From NCBI GenBank assembly GCA_002917075.1, contig NTMA01000034.1:186001-250000 (forward strand): a stretch of 64,000 bases of DNA, read 5' to 3'. The translations under genes and the position numbers were made by a program. Each line of letters opens with the position of its first letter. Position 1 is the first letter of the stretch. Below the pieces are notes generated by a model. That model had not been told where the DNA came from. It saw only the letters and a program-made list of their open reading frames with translations, and ran no database searches. Source of the DNA: Hawksworthiomyces lignivorus (lineage: Eukaryota; Ascomycota; Sordariomycetes; Ophiostomatales; Ophiostomataceae). This document shows positions 32,831 through 43,877 of this stretch, piece by piece.

Positions 32831-33179
32831 TTAGCGATTTGCTATAATTGACGCAACCGCCACGGAAGGGTGACAAAGCGAGTTTGATGACAACAACCGC
32901 ATGCGATGCTACTCTTTGCAACTTTTGATATTGGTCTGGACGGATAGGAAAACGAAACAGCAATAACCCCCTGCTTTGCGTTGATTTTCGAGACAGAATA
33001 AAACGAGGAAAAAAAAAAACATCTTGGCTTTCTAGAAGAAGATGATTTGAGCCTGCAGCGAGATCACGATATTATGAATCTGTTGTTGCATTTTTATTAT
33101 TATTATTATGTTGCTATTCTAATTTACAACATGAATCCGTCCATCGCGACGAGCCTTTTCCCAAGAGAAAACATTGCAT
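32831..33179. other. Convergent 3' region
   Basis: About 350 bases between the convergent membrane-protein gene and the small minus-strand gene. It contains an A run (about 33010-33019) and a TTA repeat (about 33091-33107) that may serve as 3'-end signals for either gene. Confidence 0.4.
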
Positions 33180-33462
33180 TTAGTTGGAGAACTTGGAAGG
33201 AATCTGCTTGCTGGTGGGAGTTAGCGACACTCCGTTTGTATGTGCCAAGATCGAGCCACACTTACCCCGTTATCTTCTCGATTGCGCTGCGAGCACCATC
33301 GGTGATCTTCTCCGCTGTGTTGCGGTCGACCTGGTGTCCGGACTTCTTGGCTAGAAAGTCGAAAGCCTTGTCGCCGTAGTCCTCCTGCTGGTTTGCGGCG
33401 CTGCTACCAGCGTTGTTGGCCTGGGGGGCCTGCTGCTGCTGCTGGGATTGCTGGGAGTCCAT
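33180..33462 (-). CDS. Small conserved fungal protein, 75 residues
   Basis: Small hydrophilic protein. Exon 1 is 33462-33266 and exon 2 is 33210-33180, only 31 nt, joined by a canonical intron (GTAAGT, branch GCTAAC, CACCAG). The unspliced frame stops directly at the donor; the spliced form adds a C-terminal tail ending KQIPSKFSN, which fits the ending I remember for this kind of small fungal protein. The N-terminus is Gln-rich (five Gln in a row), the middle reads YGDKAFDFLAKKSGH, and the C-terminal third is an amphipathic helix (AEKITDGARSAIEKITG). No known domain or enzymatic motif. Such proteins are often reported as stress-induced in fungi; that is recollection, not evidence from here. 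Confidence 0.78.
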
Positions 33463-33600
33463 TTTTGCAGTGTGAGAGGAGCGGAATTTTCCAAGTAAAT
33501 GTGAGAGTAGGCAAGTGTTGGAATTGTACGGAATAGGCTTCTATTGCAATAAGTCAGTCGTGTGCCCTCTAGTCTCCTCGAAAAAGGACCTTCGATGAAC

Positions 33601-33608
33601 CTTTTATA
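33601..33608 (-). promoter_or_regulatory. TATA box of the small conserved gene
   Basis: On the minus strand the sequence is TATAAAAG, about 140 bases upstream of the ATG at 33462. A strong TATA box fits an inducible, stress-type promoter. Confidence 0.5.
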
Positions 33609-35430
33609 CCTCGAGATCCCATCCCTCAGAAGATCTGGGCATTACATCAGAGCCATTGCTCTTAGCTACGGAGCACACACATAATCCTACACCGGGTGTC
33701 TGCGTCGCCGGACGCTGTTTTCAGCTCCCTTGGCTGTCTTCTTAGCACGCCTTGGCACGGCTGCCTCTGGATTATTGGTGATCGATGGCGAACAAAGAAC
33801 TTTAGAGGATCATGACGTAGGCGCCCCGCGGTGAACTGTAGCAAGCCGAAGCGGTACTTTTGCGCAGCGGCTTGGAATGGACTGTGTCAGTCTCGGCGTT
33901 AAGTGACGTACGTCGTATTGGCCATCGAAAAGCAGTCTCGAGGGGTTCTTTGTGCCTGGAGAAGGTTATCTCTTCAGATTGGAATTCATGTCGAAAACAG
34001 CCGGTTCTTATTAAGTCAGCAGTAGTTCCGATCTGGTCGCCCTATCCGGGCACATTTGCTGAACCCCCCTGATCTCTTGAAACTAATGCCACATGCATCT
34101 AGCACACCGCCATTGCTTTCTTTTTCTATTTTCCTTCCAAGGTATTCTGCCCTGCCTCAGGGTCGTCTTTAGACAGGTCAGGTCCTTTCTCCTTTGTTCC
34201 TGACGTTTCCATTGAGCAATGCTGCAAGCGAGCGCTAGAGTCGCCAGATCTTGCCGCCCCAAACACTGCTCGGAAGCTGTATTGTAAATTGTGGACATGG
34301 CTGGACGACCCGGACACGCTGCTGTACCTCAAATGCGTACTCCAGGCTCTCTACGAGGACAGATTGCGTAAACGCATATTAGGAAGCTTTTGGTACCGTC
34401 GTTTCTACAAACTTTCTCCAAATTGCACCACCCAAAACGTAGACCAAATGGCTTCGAAAGAAGGCCACATGACTAATAAGCAAGATACGCGAACACATAG
34501 ATTGCCCTGAAGAAACCGATCACTCGTCCTGCATCCAGACGAGCCAAAGTGTGCGGAAGATAAGAGATTCCACCAGAGATCATCTACACATGTGTGTATG
34601 TAGGTATCGTTGATGTCGTTGCACGTGACAGAGAGGGGTGTCCCGTCTGGAGATGGCCGGCTGTTGATGGTTACCTGAGGCTTCATCTGAATGGTAAGAT
34701 ATTATTCAATCCTCCGTATTCTCATTCAAATAATTTTTATACATACATGTATCATTGTGTGCGAGTACGAAGTGGAGAGCTTGTCTATTACAGAGACTTC
34801 TCCACAAAGCCTTTTGCTCAACAAGGCCCTTGTCTCTTTGCTCCGCTTTGGTCGTGCAAGTCAATATTTGTTGAGAGAGCATCGCAAAAGGCTTCTGTGA
34901 ATGCCTTGCCGAACATGGTGTGATGTTCCTGCACTCGCTTCGCTAGAGTTGCAAAGCAATACGATATTTCCCGTATGAGTATCTCACTCGTATTGTTACA
35001 TGTGTGCAACCACCTCCTCTGCGGACTTGTCAGCTTGCAGCCCAAGTCGCTACGATACACTTGCACAGACACATGGCCAGGCCTCGCAATGTGTGGAGTG
35101 CTGGTTCTTTGGTGCCCTTCGGCTGCCCTTTGGGTGCCATTTGGGTCCGCCTTGGGCGCTGTATCACAGGGCAGAAAGAACAGATTACAGCGCCTTCTAG
35201 GCCTAAAGGCCCCCTACCAGGCTGTCCAGGCGTTGTTTTAGCGCCACGTGTGCTGCTATGGCAACGGTCGTTTTGACTGCTGCACCTCCCTTGGCCAATC
35301 CCAAAAGAAGACTAGCACGTACAAAAAGCCCCACATCCGACGGAAAGAGGCTCGAGCGCGTCATTCCATCCCCCTTGCAGAAAAAACGGGATGCAGCAGT
35401 AGGGAGACCTACATGTACAGCTAGGGAGAA
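33609..35430. other. Intergenic region without a convincing gene
   Basis: About 1.8 kb upstream of the small minus-strand gene and of the ApsB leader. Only short open frames without domains were seen; no RNA gene was recognised. Confidence 0.45.
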
Positions 35431-35962
35431 CCATGCGAGAAAAAGGTCAGCAAGAGAAAGAGAAATAGAGAGAGACAGAGAGACAGAGAAAACCAGCCGC
35501 AGGCCAACCCGTACGGCACGAAGAAGCAGAGACCAAGCAGAAAAAAGCTGGTTGCGAGATCACGGGAGACGTACATACGGACCACATGTGCATATGCCCT
35601 GCCTGCCCAACTGCTTGCTTGCTGGCTTGGGAACATCTACTGCGTACCAGACTTTGACGGAGAAGCTCAGAAGTACAAACTCAGCCTTCCTGGCGCATTC
35701 CACTGCAACATCACCGAGCAAAAGACGTCGCACAAGTCAACCTCAGACACCTTCATCCAGCTTTTCTAGGCCTTCGCCTTACGGCATACCGCTTACCCAA
35801 ATTAACCACAACATATTCTGCGGACTTGCTGGTCGTCTTTTATCCGGCAAACCATATCGTCCCCCGTCGTCCACTGCTCCCTAGGGGAGCGTCGCTGGTG
35901 ACGGCTTCTCGGACTCGCTTCCGCAACGCCCTCATCTCCTTTCTGGCCCTTCTCTTCGCAGC
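35431..35962 (+). other. Long 5' leader of the ApsB gene with purine tract
   Basis: The 530 bases before the ApsB start contain a purine-rich GAGA-type tract (about 35431-35500) and CT-rich stretches near the start codon, as in leaders of strongly expressed fungal genes. An open frame (35258-35884, 208 codons, Arg/Ser-rich) ends 79 bases before the ApsB start. It shows no domain and is treated as leader sequence or a possible upstream open frame. Confidence 0.4.
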
Positions 35963-38900
35963 ATGGATGCAGAAAACATACAGCCGCCAGAGCCCTCACC
36001 ACACGGGGAAGACCCGGCCGCAGATGGCGGCAGCACACACAGCAGTGCACCTTATTCGACCACAAAACCCTTCACCGAACGGCTGAGCCCATCGCCTGCC
36101 GTACAACCGCCGCCCACGTCCCTCAAATCTCTGCAAGACAGCACCGACAGCGGCGATGGTCCTCTGTCCTTCGCGCCAGCTGCGGCTGCTGACGCTACCT
36201 TTCTCGACCAAACTCATCTGTACGATGGCGACAAGGCGTCCGAGTCCTTCAACAACGACCAGCTCTTTCTGCACGAGTCGTTGCCCGACGTTGAGTCCAG
36301 CTTTGTGGCACCTCTCTCGCCTATTCCGACTATAACTAAGGATGGACCCGACGATACCTATCTTTTTGATTCCCCTAGGAAGAGGTCTACGACACCACCG
36401 CAGCAGACGGCCCCATCGACGGCAGCAGCAAACGCTGCCAATGGAAACCCCTTTTTGGACGCAACACCACGAGGCAACCGCGTAGACACACTGCAGGCCA
36501 CAGCACAGGACGACTCACTCGGCGAGCCATATTCGTCATCTCACGACAACAGCACTGGAGACGTCTCTGTAGCATCCTCCAACGACCGCAGCCAGGAGGG
36601 TGATCCCCGCCGGTCCAGTCTCCGCTACGGGAAGCGGCCGCGCTTCCTGCGCAGCCGAAATGCCAGCCAACGGTCGTCGACATCGTCCTTCACCACGAAC
36701 CCCGACCTACACGACGACGTCGACAGTGATGTGACTGTCGGCCTGGGCGCCGACTACGCGCTGCAGTCCGGCGGCGCCATCCCCGCCGCAGGTCGTAATG
36801 ACATGACGCTGTCGCGCACCGTCAGCATGGGGAGTGTGGCTTCAACCATCGACGATCTGCACGACAGCGATCGGTCGGGTCGGCTGGCCACGCTGCCCGA
36901 GGCCATGAACAACGACGAAGACCTGCTGCGTACGCCCAAGGCCAAGTCGGCGTCCCTGGCGCCGCCCACCGACACCGTGCTCACGCGCCGCGTTATGGAC
37001 ATTCAGGTGCCCGAGTCGCTGGCTAGGGAGTACAAGTCCAAGGGCGGGCTGACGACGCCGCGCAAGCCTTCTGACTTTAGCAGCAGCGTCACCGGCAACA
37101 CCGCCACGACTGCCGCCGCATCCGCCTCCTCCACCTCCCACCGTCCCGGCCGCAGCAACATGACCCTTAAGGAACAGAGCAGCACTATCGAGCGGCTGTC
37201 TAAGGAGAACTTTGACCTGAAGCTCAAGGTCATGTTCCTCAGCGACCGCCTAGACAAGCTGTCCGAGGACGGCGTCAAGGAGATGATCCAGGAGAACGTC
37301 GAGTTCCGCACGAGCATCGCCATCCTGCAGCGCGACAACAAGGCGCTGCGCCGCCGCGTCAAGGAGCTGGAGAAGAAGCTCAAGGACGAGGACGAGCAGC
37401 GGCCGGGAACGTCGCGCAGCGCCGAGTCCGCGGGCCAAGCTGACGCCGACGCCCAGGAGCGCGAGGAGGAGGTCGTCTACCTGCGCGAGCGGGTCGAGGA
37501 GTACGCGACCATCATCGAGCGGCTGCGGCAGGACCTGCTGAACAAGGAGACCGAGAAGCGGCGCATGGCAGACCTGGTCAAGACGCTGCAGTCGTCAGTC
37601 GGCGACAAGGCCAGCGCCGCTAACGCGAGCGATGGCGACCTGGGCCGCCAGGAAGAGGAGGACGTGTGGAAGGACCTGCTGGAGCAGGAGACGGCGCGGC
37701 GCGAGCAGGCGGACGAGGACAACCGCAAGCTGCGCGACGAGATCTTCCGGCTCAAGCAGGAGTTCCACAGCAGCGTCGGCAGCGGCGGTCCTGGCCTGCC
37801 CGGGGGCCCCGGCGGTCCCACCACCATGCACCACACCACCAACATCTACAACATTAACAAGAAGCCGGCGCTCGGCACGTCGGCCGCGTCCCGAGACGGC
37901 ACTATGTCCTATGCGGGCACTGAAGCCGATCTTGTCGGCGGCGGCGGCAGCACGACGACCGGCTCGAACACGCTGGTCGAGGAGCTGCGGCGCGAGAGCG
38001 AGCAGCTGCGGCACGAGAACGCCGAGCTGCGCAAGGAGGTCGGCGCCCAGACGTCGATGCTGACGTCGCGCAACCGCGAGAAGGAGCGGCTGTACCAGGA
38101 GATTGAGGACCTCAAGATGGCCCAGCGCCGCGGCGCTGGGCCGGCGCCGTCCACGATCGACAGCCTGCTGGACCGCTCGGCTTCGCAGATCGGCGTGGGC
38201 GCGCGCGAGCGGCCCGGGTCACGGGCCAGCGGCGGCGCGGCGCGGGCGATGGGAGGAGGAGGAGGCGCGGAGACGGTGGTCGGCGTGGACGACCAGGAGC
38301 GCGAGGACCTGGAGAACCGCAACGCGACGCTGCGCGACAAGATCAACGAGGCCAAGCTGGAGAACCAGACGCTGCTGCAGGAGCTCGAGGCGGTGCTGCA
38401 GCAGAAGCAGGAGACGGAGGAGATCGCGCTGGGCGTGCAGCGCGACTACGAGGGCGCCATGGCCGACCTCATGGCCATGCAGGCGGAGCGCGACGAGCTG
38501 ATTGCGGAGCTCAACGACCTGGAGCAGAAGCACAGCACGCTACAGACCGAGTTCGAGGAGCTGCGCGCCGAGGCGCAGGACGCCATCGACGGCTACGAGG
38601 AGGAGGCGGACGTGCGCGACGCCGAGAACCAGAAGCTGCAGGCGGACCTGGCTGAGCGCACCGAGAACTTCACCGCGCTGCAGGACGAGATGCGCAAGCT
38701 GAGCGAGGCGCTGGTGGGGCTGGAAGACGAGACGGAGAACAAGGTGCGGCGCGTGCAGCAGCTGGAGCAAGACCTGGGCGAGGCGAACAAGGAGCTGGAG
38801 GAGCTCGAGGCCAAGCTGCTCGAGTCTAATGACAAGGCGCAGCGGCTGCTGGTGCAGCAGGAGAACAGCCAGGGCGAGATCGCGTTCCTGCGCGAGGAGC

Positions 38901-40483
38901 AGGAGAGCGACAAGATCGCCATCAGCCGACTGGAGGTGAACGTGTCCAAGGCGGAGGAGCAGCTGCGCGACGAGCAGGAGCGCGTCAAGCAGCTGCAGGC
39001 GCAGATAGTGACGGAGCGCGAGCGCAGCGAGAGCCTGGCCACCAAGGACAAGAAGGAGATGCAGCACGTGGTCAACGAGCTGAGCCGCGATGCGTCGGCA
39101 GCCAAGGAGGAGGCGCGCAAGCTGCGCAAGAGCCTGACGTCGCGCGAGGTCGAAGCCACCGAGTGGAAGGAGCGCCTCATGGAGCTGGAGAACAACCTGC
39201 GCGAGGCGCTGGGCGACCTCAGCGGCACGCGCTCGAGCCTGCTCAAGTCCATCGCCAAGCTGCAGCGCGAGCTGGAGAACACGGTCCGCGAGCTCGACGC
39301 CACTAAGGGCGCGCTCATGGAGAAGGACCGCCTCATCAAGCAGCGCGACGCCCTGCTCGAGTCGCACAGCCTCGAGGCGCGCAAGGTCGCCGAGGCCCTC
39401 GACAAGGAGCGCGCCGCTCACCGCCACACGAAGCACCAGTTCGACACGTTCCAGAAGACGCACCAGCACGTGTCGCGCACCGTCACCACGCAGGACGCGC
39501 GCATCAGCGAGCTCGAGTCGTCCAAGACCCAGGACAAGAAGCGCCTCTCGCAGCTCGAGGCCACCTTCAAGGACCAGCTGCACGAGCGCAACAACCTGCT
39601 GCTGCTGCTGTGGACCCGCCTGTCCGCCCTGTGCGGCGTCGACTGGGCCCACGACAACAGCCTGGTCAGCGGCCGCGCCCTGCCCAGCCTCGAGGTCGTC
39701 GCCACCATGCTACCCGGCTTCACCCGCAACCTCATGGCTGCCGTCAAGCACATTGAGGCCGTCGTCGGCGGCTTCCCCGCCCGCATCAAGGCCGTCGAGA
39801 AGGACCTGTGGCGCGAGTACCAGAACCTCGAGGTCGGCCTCGACGCCCGCGTCAAGAAGCTCGACCGCCTCGAGACCATCGTGCGCAACGGCCTGGCCAC
39901 CGGCGCCCTCGGCAGCCCCGAGCTGCAGGGCCGCATCCTGCGCATGGAGGAGGCCTACCGCCAGCTCAAGGTCGAGAACGCCACCCTGCGCACCGCCAAC
40001 GAGGTGCGCGCCCGCGCCGCCTACGGCACCCTGGGCCCCGCCGACACCGCCGGCCTCGACCACGACCCCACCCTCTCCGCCGGCTCGCCGGCTCCCTCCA
40101 TCCCCACCGGCCCGCGCGACCGCAGCCGGCCCGGCCTGCGGTCTAAGGTCGGCAGCGGCCGCAGCGGCGTCCCGCGGCCCACCACATCGTCCCGGCCCAT
40201 GACCGCCGGCGAGCTGGCCTTGCAAGACTCGGGCGAGCTGATCCCGCCGCCCACAGCAGGCGGCGGCGGAGTCGGTGGCGGCCTGGGCGGCGGCATGGGC
40301 GGCGGCAGCGATGCCTACGGCACCGACCCGCGGTGGATCCTGCGGCTGCGCGATCTGGAGAACAAGCTCAAGCTGGAGCGCGAGGGGCGCACCATGGACC
40401 GCAACGAGGCGGCGCGGCGGCTGCGCGAGCAGGAGGCCGAGATCAACCGGCGCAACGAGCGCGACAAGCGCAGCAGTAGCTGA
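35963..40483 (+). CDS. apsB: ApsB/Mto1-like microtubule-organising-centre protein
   Basis: Large coiled-coil component of microtubule-organising centres at spindle pole bodies and septa, homologous to Aspergillus ApsB and fission yeast Mto1, which recruit gamma-tubulin complexes; ApsB mutants have anucleate primary sterigmata. Single exon, 1506 residues. Residues 1-395 are disordered and Ser/Thr/Pro-rich. The Cnn_1N (centrosomin motif 1) segment lies at about 398-475, beginning MTLKEQSSTIERLSKENFDLK. Long heptad-repeat coiled coils cover about 460-1230, broken by Gly-rich spacers around 610-640 and 730-770. The last 60 residues, starting YGTDPRWILRLRDLENKLK, match the Mto2-binding region at the Mto1 C-terminus. 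The absence of introns in 4.5 kb and the strong GC3 bias stand out against neighbouring genes. Confidence 0.9.
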   Translation: MDAENIQPPEPSPHGEDPAADGGSTHSSAPYSTTKPFTERLSPSPAVQPPPTSLKSLQDSTDSGDGPLSFAPAAAADATFLDQTHLYDGDKASESFNNDQLFLHESLPDVESSFVAPLSPIPTITKDGPDDTYLFDSPRKRSTTPPQQTAPSTAAANAANGNPFLDATPRGNRVDTLQATAQDDSLGEPYSSSHDNSTGDVSVASSNDRSQEGDPRRSSLRYGKRPRFLRSRNASQRSSTSSFTTNPDLHDDVDSDVTVGLGADYALQSGGAIPAAGRNDMTLSRTVSMGSVASTIDDLHDSDRSGRLATLPEAMNNDEDLLRTPKAKSASLAPPTDTVLTRRVMDIQVPESLAREYKSKGGLTTPRKPSDFSSSVTGNTATTAAASASSTSHRPGRSNMTLKEQSSTIERLSKENFDLKLKVMFLSDRLDKLSEDGVKEMIQENVEFRTSIAILQRDNKALRRRVKELEKKLKDEDEQRPGTSRSAESAGQADADAQEREEEVVYLRERVEEYATIIERLRQDLLNKETEKRRMADLVKTLQSSVGDKASAANASDGDLGRQEEEDVWKDLLEQETARREQADEDNRKLRDEIFRLKQEFHSSVGSGGPGLPGGPGGPTTMHHTTNIYNINKKPALGTSAASRDGTMSYAGTEADLVGGGGSTTTGSNTLVEELRRESEQLRHENAELRKEVGAQTSMLTSRNREKERLYQEIEDLKMAQRRGAGPAPSTIDSLLDRSASQIGVGARERPGSRASGGAARAMGGGGGAETVVGVDDQEREDLENRNATLRDKINEAKLENQTLLQELEAVLQQKQETEEIALGVQRDYEGAMADLMAMQAERDELIAELNDLEQKHSTLQTEFEELRAEAQDAIDGYEEEADVRDAENQKLQADLAERTENFTALQDEMRKLSEALVGLEDETENKVRRVQQLEQDLGEANKELEELEAKLLESNDKAQRLLVQQENSQGEIAFLREEQESDKIAISRLEVNVSKAEEQLRDEQERVKQLQAQIVTERERSESLATKDKKEMQHVVNELSRDASAAKEEARKLRKSLTSREVEATEWKERLMELENNLREALGDLSGTRSSLLKSIAKLQRELENTVRELDATKGALMEKDRLIKQRDALLESHSLEARKVAEALDKERAAHRHTKHQFDTFQKTHQHVSRTVTTQDARISELESSKTQDKKRLSQLEATFKDQLHERNNLLLLLWTRLSALCGVDWAHDNSLVSGRALPSLEVVATMLPGFTRNLMAAVKHIEAVVGGFPARIKAVEKDLWREYQNLEVGLDARVKKLDRLETIVRNGLATGALGSPELQGRILRMEEAYRQLKVENATLRTANEVRARAAYGTLGPADTAGLDHDPTLSAGSPAPSIPTGPRDRSRPGLRSKVGSGRSGVPRPTTSSRPMTAGELALQDSGELIPPPTAGGGGVGGGLGGGMGGGSDAYGTDPRWILRLRDLENKLKLEREGRTMDRNEAARRLREQEAEINRRNERDKRSSS

Positions 40484-41134
40484 GGGCGGAGGGGGGAGTG
40501 GCGCTGAACGAGCCGCTCTGAAAAAGCAGAGAAACAAAAGGGCCAAGGGTCAAGCTTTGCACCCAAGGGCCAGGTTCTTTCTCTTCTTCCCCCCTTTTCG
40601 CGTTCACTCGGGCTCCTTGTATCATGTACGAAAATGCCGTTGGATTATGCTGCGCGTGTATATTATTTTTTCTATTCTTTGCATATGCTCTTGTTTCTCT
40701 TTTTGTGTGTGCGCCTACTTTTTTCTTATAGTACCCCTGTTGTTAGCGCTATGGCTTGGAAGACAGTATATTTATTATTACCATCAGCAAGTGGGATAGA
40801 AGGAAAATTGAAGATATTTTGCAAACGATTTTATGGCCGAAACAACCAAGAGACTAAAACGCAACAGCACCATAAGACCAGTAAAATTCTGCTCTTTGAA
40901 GGATCGCTCTCTAATAGACACCTACACAATAAGCAAACATTATTTTCTTACCGTTGGCATTGTTTAGTGGGCATTGCTGCCGTTCCGCTCTAAGTTGAAT
41001 TCACGTGCACCTCTTCACGGCCTTACTAATGGTGTCTGTTTAACGTCAGACACCGTCAGTCTTATCATGAGCCTCACTGAACATCTTGATATCTTGCAAA
41101 GACTACGCCAAAAACCGCATACCGGTATGTCACT
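40484..41134. other. Intergenic region between ApsB and the Zn2Cys6 regulator
   Basis: About 650 bases, T-rich on the left (3' region of the ApsB gene) and more balanced on the right, where the promoter of the regulator must lie. No gene seen. Confidence 0.45.
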
Positions 41135-42355
41135 ATGCCGCCACCACATCGAAAGGCTTGCAAATTTTGCGTTGTTGCCAAAAGACGATGCGATCTGGGC
41201 CTCCCGCGTTGCTCTCGCTGCGCGAGCCGCTCTCTCGAGTGCCTCTATGAGAGTGCTTCGACAAGCAGCGCAGCTGAAAAAAAGGGAGCCGTTGCTGCTT
41301 CCGCCACACCTATTTCTAGGAGCGGGATCATGACCGATGCCAACAATCTCGCACTCCAATCCGTCCTCTCTCCAGAGTCTATGGATTTGCAGATAAATGG
41401 CTCGATTGATTTCTTCTCCGAGGAACTGAACCAAGAGGTCGATTGGTCGGATTTAATGACGAACATTGAAGAGTTTGCCGTTCCTGACCTCTTGGCTCTC
41501 AACGACTCTCCCGACACCAGCGTCCTGGCAGGCGAGATATACCAAGAACGCATCGTGTACTGCGTCCGGCAGCTCAAGACCTTCCCAGCCGATTTTGTCC
41601 AGTCGTTCCACACGCCTTTCATCCATAAGGCGCTGTACAGGGAGCATTTTCCGCTTCCATTGCAGGACGCCTTGGGCGCGTGTGCTCTCTACAACCAGCG
41701 GAGCAGCGAAAACGAATCTGCCGTATTCCGCCTCCTCAGCGAAGCCGCAAGCCGGCTTCTGAGCACGTGGTCTCTCGGCATCCCGGCAGCGCTCGATCAG
41801 CTGGCAGCGGCGCAGGCTCTGGTGCTGCTCCAGATCGTCCGGCTCTTTGACGGAAACGTCCGTCTCCGAGCGGAAGCCGAGCTGGCTGACAGCACCCTGT
41901 CTGCGATGCTCACTGTGCTCCGCAGCCGCATGCAGCATCTAGGGGACAGGTCCGGCGATGCTCTGCGTCTGCCATCAGATGATCCCCAAGTTACGTGGCT
42001 TAACTGGATCTTCGCCGAAAGTCTCCGCCGAACGCTGGTAATGGGATATTGCGTACAAGGCGTGTACTGCTTTCTCAAGAATGGCTGGGACAAATCCCAT
42101 CACGAATTTGATACTCTTTCATTTTTCGGCCAGAGAAGGCTGTGGGATGCACAGTCAGAATATCAATGGACGCTTACCACAAAAGAGCACGCGTCATTTC
42201 CTTTGAGATTCAGCTCATGGGACGCCGACGCAGTTGGCCTGCAACCAACGGATATAGACAATTTAGGGATGGTAATGTTGGTGCTGACAAAAGGAGTGGA
42301 CGAATGTTCACACTGGGCCGGACAAGATCTGAATTTGCAGCTTTGGCGGAGATGA
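41135..42355 (+). CDS. Zn2Cys6 transcription factor, AflR-like type
   Basis: Nuclear regulator of 406 residues in one exon. A complete zinc binuclear cluster lies at residues 9-36 with spacing C-x2-C-x6-C-x6-C-x2-C-x6-C (C9, C12, C19, C26, C29, C36). A Ser/Ala-rich linker follows, and then a helical region without a clear fungal_trans domain but with the layout of AflR-type cluster regulators (short N-terminal zinc cluster, C-terminal helical domain, about 400 residues). The C-terminal half includes TWLNWIFAESLRRTLVMGY, a motif shared by many fungal regulators of this size. It stands at one end of a group made of a dehydrogenase, a SnoaL-like protein, a hydrolase and a TmpA-like flavoprotein and may regulate them; that is inference from position. 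Confidence 0.87.
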   Translation: MPPPHRKACKFCVVAKRRCDLGLPRCSRCASRSLECLYESASTSSAAEKKGAVAASATPISRSGIMTDANNLALQSVLSPESMDLQINGSIDFFSEELNQEVDWSDLMTNIEEFAVPDLLALNDSPDTSVLAGEIYQERIVYCVRQLKTFPADFVQSFHTPFIHKALYREHFPLPLQDALGACALYNQRSSENESAVFRLLSEAASRLLSTWSLGIPAALDQLAAAQALVLLQIVRLFDGNVRLRAEAELADSTLSAMLTVLRSRMQHLGDRSGDALRLPSDDPQVTWLNWIFAESLRRTLVMGYCVQGVYCFLKNGWDKSHHEFDTLSFFGQRRLWDAQSEYQWTLTTKEHASFPLRFSSWDADAVGLQPTDIDNLGMVMLVLTKGVDECSHWAGQDLNLQLWRR

Positions 42356-42688
42356 ATTCTCTTACTCAGCGATAAGAGCATTATGTGGACGAGAATATAA
42401 GATACGCAGGAGTACGGGGGCACACGAACAGGCAGATATATTAAGAGGCATTATGACACAATATACCACTCATACTGTAACGAGACTGTGCTTGCGCATG
42501 AGTCTAGACGCTGCTCACTTGGCATCTGCCTGTGAAATATCTTACAGCACAGCAGAAGACAATAAAAGTAATTCTCGAAGAAAGAAATTGGTTTTAGTTC
42601 CCTTTAAAAAAAGGATTGGACAAATTTTTATTTTCATCTATCAACATCTAAGAGCAAAACGGAATGCCTGGTTACCTATATCTATATC
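42356..42688. other. Convergent 3' region
   Basis: About 330 bases between the stop of the Zn2Cys6 regulator and the stop of the convergent SDR gene. No gene seen. Confidence 0.4.
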
Positions 42689-43645
42689 CTACAGTCCTTG
42701 CAGTCCATGAATCAGAAGATTTTTCTCTTGAACTTCCTCAGCCCTTCCGACCAATTCATCGACGTCCCAGTTGGACCAGATCATTCTCCCTTTGAAGCTA
42801 TCAGCACTCTTGGAGCCAACTATCCAAACATAGAACGACCCAGGAAGCCCTGCAAAGAGTTGTCAGTAATGGAAGGTCATTTAAATACTATTTGAGTAAA
42901 AAGAACAGCTTTTTTTTAAGGCTTTTATCATACCGATGTCATCTGGCGCATCAATATCGCCGGCTTTGGTGCTCATGTCAGTTGCAATCGCTCCAGGATT
43001 GGTGTTGAAGACCCGTAGTTGAGGATTCTCGTGTTGTACGTATTCGATAATTTTGGCGAGGGCGAGCTTTGAAGCCCCGTAGGCGGAGTAGCCAGGGATA
43101 TAGGGAATGTGACCTGCTCCTGAACCTACGTTGATAATAGTAGAACCGCTTTTAGGCTTCGACTTGAGGTATTCTTGAACCACAGTAAGACCCCCTTTCA
43201 CGTTCACTTCGAAGGATCGCCAATAGTCGTCCAAATCTGAATCCTCAACCGACACATGGTCATTCAGGTATCCCGCATTTTGAATAAGCACATCAATCCG
43301 CCCGAAGAGAGAAATAGCTTTCTTAAATGCTGCGGACACTGCGTTCCTGTCCGTTATGTCTGTGGTGGTAAATTCAACTCTCGTGTTAGATTTCGACTGT
43401 TCACGCCCAGCTTCGACGGCGGCATTTGCGGATTGGCGTAAATCATTTTCATTGCGGCCGATCAAGAATATCCCCTCGGCCTTGGCAATTGCAAACGATT
43501 TGGCGACCGCACGTCCAATGCCCCGGCCGCCTCCTGTAATAAAAATCACTTTGCCTTCGGCACTTAAAGCTGGATCTGTCTCCGATATGGTGGCATAAGG
43601 GGCTTGGTGCCACGTAGGCACGAAGGACTTTAGTTCTAGAGGCAT
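42689..43645 (-). CDS. Short-chain dehydrogenase/reductase
   Basis: NAD(P)-dependent classical short-chain dehydrogenase of unknown substrate, cytosolic. Exons 43645-42934 and 42849-42689 (GTATGA...GCAG) give 290 residues. The cofactor motif TGGGRGIG lies near residues 37-44, IQNAGYL supplies the structural NAG, and the catalytic Tyr-Lys pair is in YSAYGASK, with the catalytic serine in NVGSGAG just before. NPGAIATDMS follows the active site, as in the family. Exon 2 encodes the C-terminus (GSFYVWIVGSK, RMIWSNWDVDEL), a block often seen in fungal SDRs near metabolic clusters. It converges on the Zn2Cys6 regulator and is divergent from the SnoaL-like gene. Confidence 0.92.
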
Positions 43646-43731
43646 ATTGAATATAAAGGAGGGTCGCGTAAGATTATTCTTCTACAGAGATCGACTTCGA
43701 CAAGTTGAAATAAGACCTTCTGAGTTGGAGC

Positions 43732-43740
43732 ATTATATAA
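43732..43740 (-). promoter_or_regulatory. Possible TATA element for the SDR gene
   Basis: TTATATAA on the minus strand about 90 bases upstream of the SDR start codon. Confidence 0.35.
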
Positions 43741-43877
43741 AGACATACGGCACACTACTCCTGCGTTATGGACATGGCATCCTGATGATAACGATCAGCT
43801 CCGCTGGGTTTCTTTCGGACATTGCGGATCATCAGCGGGTTTAGCAGTCTGGAGACACTTACAGAGATGCTTACCAC

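Noticed and set aside
38540..39652. 370-codon antisense frame opposite apsB
   Set aside because: It is a shadow of the GC3-biased coiled-coil frame: its translation is a Leu/Val/Gln-rich mirror with no domain.
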